Positions 18,201 through 27,142 are shown, numbered from the stretch's first letter. The stretch is 64,000 nt of DNA from a bacterium (GCA_016124945.1 WGMT01000009.1:54630-118629), one strand, 5' to 3'. Numbers and translations: made by a program. The notes: generated from the letters alone by a model not told the origin.

Positions 18201-19800
18201 GCGTCGGATAGCTGACCGGATCGAGCATCACTTCGATCAAGGCGGGGCGTCCACTGCCAAGCGCACGTTGAAGGACGACAGCACACGTTGCTTCATCCGC
18301 CACCCGTTCGGCGTGGATGCCGTAGGCGGCGGCGATGGTGCAGAAGTTGGGCGGCGGGAACTCGGTGCCGTGGATGGGGCGTCCACTGCGCACCTGGGCG
18401 CTGCGGATCAGATCGATGGCCCCGTCTACGAAGACAATGACTGTCACCGGCAGATCGAGCCGCGCCAGCACGCCCAGTTCACCCAGACACATGGCCAATC
18501 CGCCATCGCCGATAAGACACAACGTGGGCGCGCCGTCCAATGCCAGTGAGGCGGCGACGGCGCTGGGTAGGGCAAAGCCCATACACGAAAGACCGTTGGA
18601 GACCAGAAAACGGTTGGGGGCAAGGGTGGGCCATTCCAGGGAACTGAGGATCTTGTGTGAACCCACATCCACCGCCAACAGCGTATCTGGCGCTGCCGCG
18701 CTGCGCATAGCCGAAAGAACCTGTTGCGGCAACATGCGTCCCGGTGCAGGGATGGGCAACGTGCGCGCCGCCAGCTTGCGGCGGAAGGCGTCGACGCGCG
18801 CCGCTCCCCAATCGGCGTCGGTGTTGAACTCGGCGTCTGTCAGTTGACGCAGCACCGGTGTCATCGGCCCCACCCATTCCGCCACCGCCGGGATCACCGG
18901 ATCCACATTCTCCCACGGCGCGATCCAGAGCAGGGGGGCGGGGTGATGCCATTCCTTCACCAACTCCACCACATCGAAACCCACCGCCACCACACAGTCG
19001 GCTTCTTCGAGGATCTCATACGCCGGATCGGTGCGGGTCAGGCCGATGGTCCCCGCGGCCAGGGGGTGGTCATCGGGCAGCGCGCCCTTGGCTTTGGGCA
19101 ACACAATCACCGGCGCATTGGCCGCTTCAGCCAATTCGCGTAGCGATTCGTAGGGCGCTTCCGGCTCCAACCCTACCCCGGCCACAATGACGGGACGGCG
19201 GGCAGAAAAAAGGGGATTGGTGATTGGTGATTGGTGATTGGGGGACTCGTCGGCGTCTCTCACCTGCCCACCTGACACCTGCACACTTCCAAACTTGCTC
19301 CTTGACTCTTCCCGCGCTTCTTCGTTGCTGATCTGCAAGTGCACCGGACCCGGGCGTCCCTGTGTCGCCAACGCGAGGACGTGTGGGATCTCGTCTTCTA
19401 CATTGGCGGCGGTGACTTTCACCGTGCGCTTGGTGACGGGCGCGAAGATGGCGTGCAGGTCGAGCACCTGATGGGTGTAGTCGGGCAGGAGGGCGTCGGG
19501 TTTCTGCGCCGTGATGAAGATGACCGGCGAACGGTCAAGCCAGGCATGGGCGACGCCGGGCATGGCATTGGTTGCGCCCGGCCCCAACGTCGTCAACGCC
19601 ACGGCGGGCCGTCCTGTCACCCGGGCCACGGCATCAGCCATGAAGACGGCGGACGCTTCGTCGTGCACTAATTCAAAGCGTACACCGCGCCGTCGCAGCG
19701 CCTCCAACACTTCCACAGTTTCGCCGCCAGGCATACCAAACGCAAAGCGCACCCCAGCGGCGAAGAGGTGGTCAACGAGTGTCTCGGCTACGGTGGGCAT
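18172..19800 (-). CDS. Thiamine-diphosphate-dependent enzyme, acetolactate synthase/decarboxylase-like
   Basis: I start at ATG 19800, preceded by AAGGAGA; a longer frame would only translate intergenic repeat. The 542-residue protein has the three-domain ThDP fold: the N-terminal domain with the conserved glutamate (ELVHDEASAVFM, about residue 48) and TTLGPGATNAMPGVAHAWLD, a central domain, and the C-terminal cofactor domain with LIGDGGLAM (about 432). The usual NN that ends the ThDP motif is replaced by VD (VIVFVDGAIDL). Relatives are large subunits of acetolactate synthase and benzoylformate or phosphonopyruvate decarboxylases; the substrate is not clear. Residues about 160-200 are encoded by repeat arrays (19203-19320) and the last nine by a terminator-like repeat. 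An alcohol dehydrogenase gene lies upstream on the same strand, so decarboxylation to an aldehyde followed by oxidation or reduction is conceivable. Confidence 0.8.
   Translation of the reverse strand: MPTVAETLVDHLFAAGVRFAFGMPGGETVEVLEALRRRGVRFELVHDEASAVFMADAVARVTGRPAVALTTLGPGATNAMPGVAHAWLDRSPVIFITAQKPDALLPDYTHQVLDLHAIFAPVTKRTVKVTAANVEDEIPHVLALATQGRPGPVHLQISNEEAREESRSKFGSVQVSGGQVRDADESPNHQSPITNPLFSARRPVIVAGVGLEPEAPYESLRELAEAANAPVIVLPKAKGALPDDHPLAAGTIGLTRTDPAYEILEEADCVVAVGFDVVELVKEWHHPAPLLWIAPWENVDPVIPAVAEWVGPMTPVLRQLTDAEFNTDADWGAARVDAFRRKLAARTLPIPAPGRMLPQQVLSAMRSAAAPDTLLAVDVGSHKILSSLEWPTLAPNRFLVSNGLSCMGFALPSAVAASLALDGAPTLCLIGDGGLAMCLGELGVLARLDLPVTVIVFVDGAIDLIRSAQVRSGRPIHGTEFPPPNFCTIAAAYGIHAERVADEATCAVVLQRALGSGRPALIEVMLDPVSYPTQPAGFSVTR
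19203..19320. repeat. In-frame heptamer arrays inside the ThDP enzyme gene
   Basis: Four GATTGGT-type units at about 19213-19240 and a second array of ACCTGCC/CACCTGA-type units at about 19260-19290 interrupt the linker between the N-terminal and central domains. They encode a hydrophilic stretch with ESPNHQSPITNP and lack domain character. The first array is the same unit family that fills many intergenic gaps here. Confidence 0.7.
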
Positions 19801-19811
19801 GAGGTCTCCTT

Positions 19812-19967
19812 GGGGATTTACGATTTGCGATTGACCATTTACGATTGTCTTGTTAAGCCAATGATTTCTTCTCTGGAATGTTTCAGCGTTAACGAAAAAA
19901 CAATCAAGCGGACTGTTCACATACTTGACGAGACAATCGTAAATCGTCAATCGCAAATCGTGAATTG
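19812..19967. repeat. 156-bp imperfect palindrome with heptamer-array arms
   Basis: Arm 19813-19851 (TTTACGA/TTTGCGA-type units) is the near-perfect reverse complement of 19931-19967. Similarity continues inward towards a central CGTTAACG. The two strands read similar peptides in one frame (TIYDCLVK...IVNxQSQIVN), which shows the symmetry. It begins at the stop codon of the dehydrogenase gene and ends just before the ribosome binding site of the ThDP enzyme gene. Confidence 0.8.
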
Positions 19968-21074
19968 TTACTCTTCAAACACCAACACACCTCGCGCTAC
20001 GCGACCCGCTTCCATGTCCTCAAATGCCTGGGGCAACTCGGCCAGGGGGTAGCGTTTGCTGATCAGTTCGTCGAGTTTGAGTTTGCCGCCCAGGTAGAGC
20101 TGTTGTAGCTTGGGCAGGTCGATGTATGGGCGCACCGAACCGGCGAAGGAGCCGAGCAGCCGCTTGTTCTGTGACACAATCCAGCCGGGCAGGATGGGCA
20201 CCTCTTGTTTGACGTCGAACATGCCCACGAGGACGGCGGCGCCGCCGGGGCGGGCGGCTTGCAATGCCTGCCGGATCGTCGCCGATGCACCCACGGCGTC
20301 GAAGACATAATCTGGCCCGCGGTGGGTGAGGGAGCGCATAGCCTCAATGGCGTCTGTCTGCCGCGCGTTGACGGTGTGGGTGGCGCCCATCTGCCGCGCA
20401 AATTCGAGCTTGGCATCTACCGTGTCCACGGCAATGATGGGGTAGCAGCCGGCAAGGACGCAACCCTGGATCACATTGAGGCCGACGCCGCCACAGCCAA
20501 TCACTGCCGCCGAACTGCCCGGTTTGGGCTGGGCTGTGTTCATCACCGCGCCCACGCCGGTGATGACGGCGCAACCGATGATCGCCCCCACGTCGAAGGG
20601 CACACCGTCGAGCAGGGGAATGGCGCCGTCTTCGTTGACAATGGCATACTCGGCCATGGTGGCCGAACTGAGCATGTGCTTCAATGTCACATTGTCGTGG
20701 GTGTGCAGGCGTGAGGTCCCTTCCACCGGCAGGTCGCGGAAGGTGGTGGTGGTGAGCCGTTCACACAAATTGGGCTGACCGTCCTGGCAGGTGAAGCAAG
20801 TGCCGCAGCCGGGCAGCCAGTTGATCATCACCCGGTCGCCCGGCTTGAAGCGTGTCACCTTTGCGCCGACGGCTTCGACGATCCCCGCGCCTTCGTGGCC
20901 AAGGACGAGCGGCGGCGTGGCGCGCATTTCGCCCTTCAACGAGCCGAGATCCGAATGGCAGACCCCGGCGGCCTGTATGCGCACCAACAACTCCGTCTCT
21001 TTGATGGGATCGAGGGTCACTTCTTCAATAGCGACAACGCCCACCTCACGGGCGACCGCAGCCTGAATCTTCAT
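19968..21074 (-). CDS. Zinc-dependent alcohol dehydrogenase (MDR superfamily)
   Basis: The start chosen is ATG 21074 (MKIQAAVAREVG), with GAGAGGA upstream, giving 368 residues. Upstream in-frame codons have no conserved sense. The catalytic zinc site is seen in GVCHSD (Cys about 38) and GHEGAGIVEAVG, and the structural zinc site in CGTCFTCQDGQPNLC. The Rossmann motif is GCGGVGLN (about 190) with VDTVDAKLEFAR for NAD binding. The family oxidises primary alcohols or glutathione-type hemithioacetals to aldehydes or thioesters. This sequence resembles the class III and aryl-alcohol branches, but substrate cannot be assigned. It is followed by the ThDP enzyme gene in the same direction, separated by a palindromic repeat. 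Confidence 0.9.
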   Translation of the reverse strand: MKIQAAVAREVGVVAIEEVTLDPIKETELLVRIQAAGVCHSDLGSLKGEMRATPPLVLGHEGAGIVEAVGAKVTRFKPGDRVMINWLPGCGTCFTCQDGQPNLCERLTTTTFRDLPVEGTSRLHTHDNVTLKHMLSSATMAEYAIVNEDGAIPLLDGVPFDVGAIIGCAVITGVGAVMNTAQPKPGSSAAVIGCGGVGLNVIQGCVLAGCYPIIAVDTVDAKLEFARQMGATHTVNARQTDAIEAMRSLTHRGPDYVFDAVGASATIRQALQAARPGGAAVLVGMFDVKQEVPILPGWIVSQNKRLLGSFAGSVRPYIDLPKLQQLYLGGKLKLDELISKRYPLAELPQAFEDMEAGRVARGVLVFEE

Positions 21075-21234
21075 GGGGTGTCCTCTCTTGTGGGGATGGC
21101 GGATAGCCGATGGATGCATTATAGCACCCCCCCTACTCTTTTCCCCTTTTGCCATCTCCTCTCTCCTCCTCTATACTATATCGGCTGTCTGCGCACTAAA
21201 ACGGTTTACAGAGTTGTTTAAGGTGATTTCGCCT

Positions 21235-22575
21235 ATGCATTGGCGTTTTACGCGGTTCCTGTTTCCGCTGGTGATTACCATCATTGTCCAGGAATTCGGC
21301 GTTCAATATGTTAACGCGGGCATGGCCCGCATGCCCCAGGCCACGGAGACGTTGGCCGCCTTCGCCCTGGCATGGGGGCTGATCCTCTTCCTGGCCGGGC
21401 CGCTGGCGCAGGCCAAACAATTGAGCCTGGTACTGGTGGACAGCCAGGCCAACTACCGCAAAAGTGGATTGTTTGTGCTGGCGGTGTCGCTATTCTTTAT
21501 GGCTGTGCAGATCAGTCTGGTGACAACACCGCTGGGTGATTGGGTGATCGACGATTTGCACCGCATCGACGGCACCTTGAGCGAATGGGTGCGGGTTGTC
21601 CTTGTGTGGATGGCGCCAATCCCACTGCTACGCAATGCCTCGCTCTTCTACACCGGCCTGTTGATCCGCACCCGTCGCACCGATGTAATCAGTTATGCCA
21701 CCGCCGTCGGGATCGCCTGCGGCATTGCTGCCGTCTCCTTGCTGTTGACAGTCGACGCCGTTCGCGCTCGCCCCATCTGGCTGCCCATCCTCGCCACCTA
21801 CGCCATGACAGTGGCAGAGTTCGTCGTCCTTTACAGCGGCTATCGGCGCTATGTACGCCTGCCGTTGGTGCGTACCGATGTGGAGACGGGCTCCCCGTTG
21901 ACCTTTTCTTACACCTACATCCTGCAATTCTTCTGGCCGCTGGCGCTGATCATGTTCGTGCAGGAACTGAGCCGCCCGCTGATCAATCTCTTCATCGCGC
22001 GGGGGCCGGATGGCACGGTGGCGCTGGCTGTGCTGAGTATTTCCTATGCGCTGGGGCAGTGGCCCTACCGCTGGCTTAACGAAATCCGCAACCTGCCGCC
22101 TACCTTCCACGCCGAGGATCAGGGGCTGCGTGCCGTGCGTCGTTTTGCGCTGGCCTGTGGCGTCGTTTCGTTTGCGCTTTCGGCCACACTCTTTTGGACG
22201 CCGCTGCGCGATTTCATCCTGGGTACGTTGATGGGTGTAGAGGCCGATTTGGCCCAAGCCTCGCACTGGCCGCTGGCGCTCTACACCTTCTTTTCATTTA
22301 TTGTGATGATCCGCGCCTACTTGCATGGGATCTGTCTGCTCGAACACCGTACCCGCGCCCTTGCGCCCAGTGCGCCTGTTCGGGTCAGCGCCATTTTGCT
22401 GCTGCTGGTGACACTGCCGGCTTTGGGCGTTACAGGCGCGACGCTAGGTGTGGCAGCCCTGCTTGGTGGTTTCGTCGGCGAGACGATTGCCGTATGGTGG
22501 GGTGTGCGCGGCCATGCACTTTTGGCGTCCCGTTTCAAAAGAGAGACGCTGCCTGCTGTGACCCACAGCGACTGA
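21235..22575 (+). CDS. ANKH-like MOP-superfamily membrane transporter
   Basis: Start ATG 21235 has AAGGTGA 8 bases upstream; the longer open frame reads into the neighbouring promoter region and is rejected. The 446-residue protein has about 12 hydrophobic segments. Several stretches resemble the vertebrate progressive ankylosis protein ANKH: RFLFPLVITIIVQEFGVQ, ETLAAFALAWGL, FFWPLALIMFVQELSRP, PYRWLNEIRNL, and GVTGATLGVAALLGGFVGE near the end. ANKH exports ATP, citrate and pyrophosphate-related anions in animals; the wider MOP superfamily includes MATE pumps and polysaccharide flippases. The substrate here is unknown. The gene is divergent from the alcohol dehydrogenase and is followed by a palindromic element, so it may be its own unit. 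Confidence 0.75.
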   Translation: MHWRFTRFLFPLVITIIVQEFGVQYVNAGMARMPQATETLAAFALAWGLILFLAGPLAQAKQLSLVLVDSQANYRKSGLFVLAVSLFFMAVQISLVTTPLGDWVIDDLHRIDGTLSEWVRVVLVWMAPIPLLRNASLFYTGLLIRTRRTDVISYATAVGIACGIAAVSLLLTVDAVRARPIWLPILATYAMTVAEFVVLYSGYRRYVRLPLVRTDVETGSPLTFSYTYILQFFWPLALIMFVQELSRPLINLFIARGPDGTVALAVLSISYALGQWPYRWLNEIRNLPPTFHAEDQGLRAVRRFALACGVVSFALSATLFWTPLRDFILGTLMGVEADLAQASHWPLALYTFFSFIVMIRAYLHGICLLEHRTRALAPSAPVRVSAILLLLVTLPALGVTGATLGVAALLGGFVGETIAVWWGVRGHALLASRFKRETLPAVTHSD

Positions 22576-22648
22576 TTGTTGTCCGGGCACGCGTGGAGCA
22601 GATGCACGGGTCGCGTGATTGTTGCACTTTGCTCGCCGCCCTACGCAG

Positions 22649-22786
22649 GCATAGGCGTTAAGATAAGGGTCTACGAAAGTGCCGGGGACTTCACGTTGGA
22701 CGTGACCGCCAGGAGTGAACGCCCCGTCTCGCTGCGGCGAAAAGTCCCCGGCACTTGCTCTATGGTGCTTAACTTAACGCCTATGC
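22649..22786. repeat. 138-bp imperfect palindromic element
   Basis: The ends GCATAGGCGTTAAG and its inverted copy, and inner arms AAGTGCCGGGGACTT with its inverse, form a long interrupted stem. A small central TCACG/CGTGA hairpin lies at 22691-22705. No open reading frame lies inside. It fills the gap between the ANKH-like gene and the MFS gene. The GTGCC...GGCAC arms recall the hairpins at 15156-15225 and 32001-32068. Confidence 0.75.
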
Positions 22787-22851
22787 CCACGCAGGCCCCT
22801 ATGTGAGCTGTACCGTTACCTTCTTTCCCCTTCAAAAAGGACCTTGCACTC

Positions 22852-24333
22852 ATGAAAGTACGATCTGCCCTGCCCTGGCCGCGTCTAATGCCCTGGCGGC
22901 GGACCGCGCAACAGGCGCAAGCTGCTTCGTCCACCCGTCTGCCCGAAGAACAACTGCCGGTGCCGCGGGCCGTCGCCCAACGTATCCTGTTTAGCCTGCT
23001 CTTCCCTGCGATGTTGATGCCTCTGGCGTCGTCTATGGCCAATGTGGCGTTGCCCACCATCCGTGATCAATTTGCCATCCGCGCCGACATGACGGCATGG
23101 GTTGCAACAGCTTTCACCCTGCCGTTTATGGTCTTCATGCCGGTCTATGGGCGGCTCAGTGACGGGGTGGGCAAGCGCCGTTTGATCCTGGGTGGGTTGG
23201 TCCTCTTTGCACTAGGGACGGCCATCACCCTGGCCGCGACTGATCTGGCCTGGTTGATGATTGGGCGGGCGATTCAGGGATTTGGCACCGCAGGGATGGT
23301 GCCCTTGGGGATTGCGTTCCTCTCTTCAGTCTTTCACCCAACCGAACGAGGTGAAGCACTGGGCACCTGGAGCTCCATGGGGCCGATGGTAGGATTTCTT
23401 TCGCCACTCTTTGCCGGTTTTCTGGTTGACCAGTGGGGGTGGCGCCTCTCGTTTGCGCCGCCGTTGATCCTGGGTATTTTCACAATTGTGATTGTGGCTC
23501 GTTTTGTCCCTGCCGGGCTGAGCAAAATTGATCCCCACTTCTGGCGTCGTTTTGACTGGCTCGGCGTTGCATTGTTCAGCGGTGGTGTCTCTGCTTTCCT
23601 GTTTTATCTTTCCAGCCGCCCGATTACCGGTGTGGCCCCGTTGCAGGATTGGCGCTTGGGGCTGGTCACTGTTATTCTTTTGGTGCTCTTCTTTTTCTGG
23701 GAGCGTCGCTGTGCCAATCCGTTTGTGTTGCTGGACCTTTTTGCACACCGAAACTTCACGTTGGCTTCGTTGGCGGCATCGATGCGGATGGTGCTCATGG
23801 CCGGTAGCAGCTTTATACTGCCGCTCTATTTGGCCGATGTGCGCGGGTTCGGGCCGACGCTGATAGGTGTGTTGCTTATGATCCTTCCCGGCTTCATGTT
23901 CACGGTTGTTCGCCTGGGTGGGCGGTGGGCCGATCAATGGGGCAGCCGTGCGCCCGTCTTTGCCGGTGGGATTGTGCAGGTTGTCATCATGGGCCTCTTC
24001 TATTTGTTGCCCCAAAGTGCGCCGCTGTGGACGCTCTTTGTGTTGCTCGCCGTACAAGGACTGGGTGTTGGCTTAATGTTGGCGCCACTGCACAGCGCAG
24101 CAATGATCGGTGTCCGCGAAGACGAAATGGGCGCCGCTGCAGGACAGTACAGCATGGTGCGTTTTGCCGGTTCTACCTTTGGCACTGCGCTCATGGGTGT
24201 CCTGCTTCAGTTAAATTTAGATCGTGGTATCCCGACTGTAGACGCTTACCAAAATGTCTACCTTAGTCTGGCCGGCATTGCGATTCTCGGTCTGCTTTCT
24301 GCTGCCGGCCTGAAAGGAAGAAGTACTGCATGA
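22852..24333 (+). CDS. MFS multidrug-type exporter (DHA2/EmrB-like)
   Basis: The 493-residue protein has about 14 hydrophobic segments after a 40-residue cytoplasmic N-terminus. MFS motif A is present as GRLSDGVGKRRLILGG and a motif C-like segment as GPMVGFLSPLFAGFL; the EmrB-type feature SSMANVALPTI is in the first helix. Such proteins usually expel drugs or metabolites by proton antiport. AAAAAGGA lies 12 bases before the ATG. The stop overlaps the start of the lactonase-like gene by ATGA, so the two are translationally coupled. That suggests the pair handles a related compound, for example export and hydrolysis of a lactone, but this is inference. Confidence 0.85.
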   Translation: MKVRSALPWPRLMPWRRTAQQAQAASSTRLPEEQLPVPRAVAQRILFSLLFPAMLMPLASSMANVALPTIRDQFAIRADMTAWVATAFTLPFMVFMPVYGRLSDGVGKRRLILGGLVLFALGTAITLAATDLAWLMIGRAIQGFGTAGMVPLGIAFLSSVFHPTERGEALGTWSSMGPMVGFLSPLFAGFLVDQWGWRLSFAPPLILGIFTIVIVARFVPAGLSKIDPHFWRRFDWLGVALFSGGVSAFLFYLSSRPITGVAPLQDWRLGLVTVILLVLFFFWERRCANPFVLLDLFAHRNFTLASLAASMRMVLMAGSSFILPLYLADVRGFGPTLIGVLLMILPGFMFTVVRLGGRWADQWGSRAPVFAGGIVQVVIMGLFYLLPQSAPLWTLFVLLAVQGLGVGLMLAPLHSAAMIGVREDEMGAAAGQYSMVRFAGSTFGTALMGVLLQLNLDRGIPTVDAYQNVYLSLAGIAILGLLSAAGLKGRSTA

Positions 24334-25349
24334 CCGCACAGCGGCAAACCTATGTCTACATTACACTTTCAGGTGAGGATCGGCTCTGTATTTTTGCGTT
24401 GAACCCCCTGACGGGTGCACTTGGGCAACGGCGAGTCGTCAATATTCCTGGTGGACCTGCCCCATTGGCTGTGGATCCTCAACAGCGGACGCTATTCGTG
24501 GGGCGGCGTGGTGATCGTTGTATCAACAGTTACATGATCAACCGGGCCGATGGATCTCTCACGCTGATCAACAGCATCGCGCTTGACGCCGATCCCTGTT
24601 ATCTAGCGGTGGATCGGAGTGGACGTTTTCTGTTGTCGGCCTACTATCGTGCCGGCAAGGTGGCTGTGCATCAGGTGGATGAATATGGCGTCCTCGGTGG
24701 CCTTGTGTGCAGCGTCAATACAGCGCCCCATGCCCACTCCATCCTGCCCGATCCCACGAATCGTTTCGTCTTCGTACCCCATACGCTCGACGCCAATACG
24801 ATTTACCAATTTTTTTTCAATGCTGAAACCGGTGTACTGACGCCCAATCAGCCGTTACGGTTGGCGGCGGCGCCTGGGCAAGGGCCCCGTCACTACGTCT
24901 ATCATCCTCATCTGCCGCGGCTTTATGTCTCCAACGAGAACGGCAGCAGTGTTTCCGCCTACGATTTGCATGAGCCGTGGGGCACCTTGGCTGCGTTACA
25001 GACCCTGTCGACGCTGCCGCCGCGCTGGTCCGACGGCAATACCTGCGCGCAGATCCATATTCACCCATCTGGCGATTTTCTCTATGTCTCCAATCGCGGA
25101 CATGACAGCATCGCCTGTTTCGCCGTCGATCCGCACACCGGCCTACTCTCGGAGATCGCCCTATGCCCAACTGAGCGCACGCCACGTGTCTTTGGGATCA
25201 GCCCCAATGGCGCTTATATGCTCGTCGCCGGTCAAGATTCAGGGCGTGTGGCCGTCTACAGCATTGATGCCGATACAGGTGACCTTGATCTGCTACACAC
25301 CTACTTGATCGGTGAACGCCCGCTGTGGGTGTTGGCACTGACGCTGTAG
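24330..25349 (+). CDS. Lactonase-family seven-bladed beta-propeller protein
   Basis: This 339-residue protein has the repeating pattern of the 6-phosphogluconolactonase (Pgl/YbhE) family: VYITLSGEDRLCIFALNPLTGAL near the start, LAVDRSGRFLLSAYY, APHAHSILPDPTNRFVFVPH, GQGPRHYVYHPHLPRLYVSNE, IHIHPSGDFLYVSNRGHDSI, and FGISPNGAYMLVAGQ. The length is typical of the family. Members hydrolyse sugar lactones in the cytosol or are uncharacterised. No signal peptide is visible. It starts within the last codon of the MFS gene (ATGA overlap). Confidence 0.85.
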   Translation: MTAQRQTYVYITLSGEDRLCIFALNPLTGALGQRRVVNIPGGPAPLAVDPQQRTLFVGRRGDRCINSYMINRADGSLTLINSIALDADPCYLAVDRSGRFLLSAYYRAGKVAVHQVDEYGVLGGLVCSVNTAPHAHSILPDPTNRFVFVPHTLDANTIYQFFFNAETGVLTPNQPLRLAAAPGQGPRHYVYHPHLPRLYVSNENGSSVSAYDLHEPWGTLAALQTLSTLPPRWSDGNTCAQIHIHPSGDFLYVSNRGHDSIACFAVDPHTGLLSEIALCPTERTPRVFGISPNGAYMLVAGQDSGRVAVYSIDADTGDLDLLHTYLIGERPLWVLALTL

Positions 25350-25519
25350 CATGGCGGAAATGTAGCAAAATCGTGTGATCGATGAGGCGCACTCAGGAAA
25401 ACTACTTGAATTTTGCAAAAGGGGTTGTCCTCTGCTCAGAAATAAGGCACAATAAAGAGTATTCAGATCCGAACAACTCTGTCGCACGGCCCAACCCGAT
25501 GGCGTCAAGAAAGGTAATT

Positions 25520-26854
25520 ATGGAACGAGTGCATCCCCGCTCAATATCACAACGAAATACAATTCGCTTTGCTGTATTTCTCTGCCTGAGCATGGTGCTG
25601 GCGTTGTTTTGGTCCGGTGTCAACACTGTCTCTGCTTCTCCAGTGTTGCAGGAGCCACGTACCGAAGTAGAGGCGGGCGGCATTCCCACCACCACGGCGC
25701 CCCCCTACAGTCGACGGCAAGCCTTCACCGTGCAGGATCCAAGTGCCTATGTGCATACCGTACGGCCGGGGGAATCGTGGATAGCGATTTCTCAGCAGTA
25801 TGGCATCGAGTATCCTGAACTGCGCGAAGCCAATCCTGAACTTTGGACTCTGCGTTACACCGTCATTCGCCCTGGTGACCAGATGGTGATTCCTACGCTG
25901 GGTGCGGGCGAAATGCCGACGGCGTTAGACTACACCGTTCAATATCGGGATTCGTGGTACAAGATTGCTGAGTCTTTCGGCATCAACTACTGGGATCTGC
26001 GGTTGGACAACATAACACTCTGGCACAAACGGGGCATCTACATCCGCCCGGGTGACACATTGATCATCCGTGGCGCAACACAGAATTTTGAATCCGCACA
26101 GCCACGCCTTGAGGTTGTCACCGAAGAGGCGCTAGAGAGCGCCGGCGAAGAGACGAGCATCGCAGAGGCCCCTGCCACAGAGGCCCCTGCTGCTGTCGAA
26201 GCGCCGGCTGAGGACAACAGTGCTGCCCTGCCCTCGGCCGGCACCGGCGGCCCGTACCTGGCAGGTCAACTGCCGCAAGGGACTGCGCTTTACGTGATTC
26301 GCCCGGGTGACACGTGGTTTGGCATCGCAGCGGCGAATGGCATTTCGTTCACCGATCTGCGTGTGTTGAATCCGGGTCTTTGGTCTGCGCGTGGACAGTC
26401 GCTGCGTGTGGGCGATCAGATGATCGTCCCAGCCAATGCCGAGCCAATTCCACCTGATATCCGCAGCGCGCCACAAGAGACACCGGCTGCTGAAGAAGCC
26501 CCGGCTGAAGCGGAAACGCCGCCCGCCGATCCTGAACCTGTGGACGAAGCAACGCCGCCGACTGAGGAGGAAGGTGAAGAGGAAGCCGCTGCCGTTGAGA
26601 TCGAAGCAGTAGAGGTCGATATCGTAGAAGTCGATCCTAGCGAAGAGCGTGGACCGATGCAGCCCACTGAGCCAGACACAACACGTCTGCGCATTGAGGT
26701 TGCCCCGCCAACGATTCTCTACATTGTGCAGGCCGGCGAAGACTGGTCCGCCATGGCTGCCAAGGCCGGTGTCAGTGTACCGGTGTTGCAGTCGGCCAAT
26801 CCTTCGCTTTCCGGTCGAGAACTTCAGCCGGGAGACGCTGTCCGCTTCCCATAG
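25520..26854 (+). CDS. Exported protein with four LysM domains
   Basis: I choose ATG 25520 because AAAGGT lies just upstream. The 444-residue product has a signal peptide (TIRFAVFLCLSMVLALFW, cleavage near VSA-SP). Four LysM-type domains follow: HTVRPGESWIAISQQYGI, TVQYRDSWYKIAESFGI, YVIRPGDTWFGIAAANGI, and YIVQAGEDWSAMAAKAGV at the C-terminus. Linkers rich in Pro, Ala and Glu separate domains 2, 3 and 4. LysM domains bind peptidoglycan or other N-acetylglucosamine polymers, so the protein probably sits in the cell wall or envelope. No catalytic domain is present. A good terminator follows. Confidence 0.85.
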   Translation: MERVHPRSISQRNTIRFAVFLCLSMVLALFWSGVNTVSASPVLQEPRTEVEAGGIPTTTAPPYSRRQAFTVQDPSAYVHTVRPGESWIAISQQYGIEYPELREANPELWTLRYTVIRPGDQMVIPTLGAGEMPTALDYTVQYRDSWYKIAESFGINYWDLRLDNITLWHKRGIYIRPGDTLIIRGATQNFESAQPRLEVVTEEALESAGEETSIAEAPATEAPAAVEAPAEDNSAALPSAGTGGPYLAGQLPQGTALYVIRPGDTWFGIAAANGISFTDLRVLNPGLWSARGQSLRVGDQMIVPANAEPIPPDIRSAPQETPAAEEAPAEAETPPADPEPVDEATPPTEEEGEEEAAAVEIEAVEVDIVEVDPSEERGPMQPTEPDTTRLRIEVAPPTILYIVQAGEDWSAMAAKAGVSVPVLQSANPSLSGRELQPGDAVRFP

Positions 26855-26865
26855 ACAACAGTCCA

Positions 26866-26897
26866 AATCAGGTCAAACATTAATCAGGTCAAACACT
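26866..26897. repeat. 16-bp tandem repeat after the LysM gene
   Basis: AATCAGGTCAAACATT at 26866-26881 is followed directly by a copy with one change at 26882-26897. It lies between the stop codon and the terminator stem. Confidence 0.6.
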
Positions 26898-26901
26898 AAA
26901 G

Positions 26902-26938
26902 ACGCCCGGGGGGGAGACTTTCTCCACCGGGCGTTTTT
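26902..26938 (+). terminator. Intrinsic terminator of the LysM gene
   Basis: ACGCCCGG (26902-26909) pairs with CCGGGCGT (26927-26934) and is followed by five T. It lies about 50 bases after the LysM stop codon. Confidence 0.8.
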
Positions 26939-27142
26939 ATTTTCTCCAATCCACTCGATTACCGTCCGGCATCCGTTGTTCGTCCGTCTGCTGTCCGTTG
27001 TTCTGCCCTAGCGGAACTCGTAGGTAAACAGTCCAGGTCCCGTCGCAAAACGTTCTAGTTGAATAGGAAGAATGCGCTATGCTTGACTGTATCCCTGGAT
27101 AGAAACTTAGCATTCTTGTATAGCGGCAAAAAGGAGTTGGCT

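Noticed and set aside
19801..19956. Longer N-terminus for the ThDP enzyme starting MRLTIYDCLVK
   Set aside because: It translates the intergenic palindrome; the same peptide pattern appears on the opposite strand. AAGGAGA and the start of family homology support ATG 19800.
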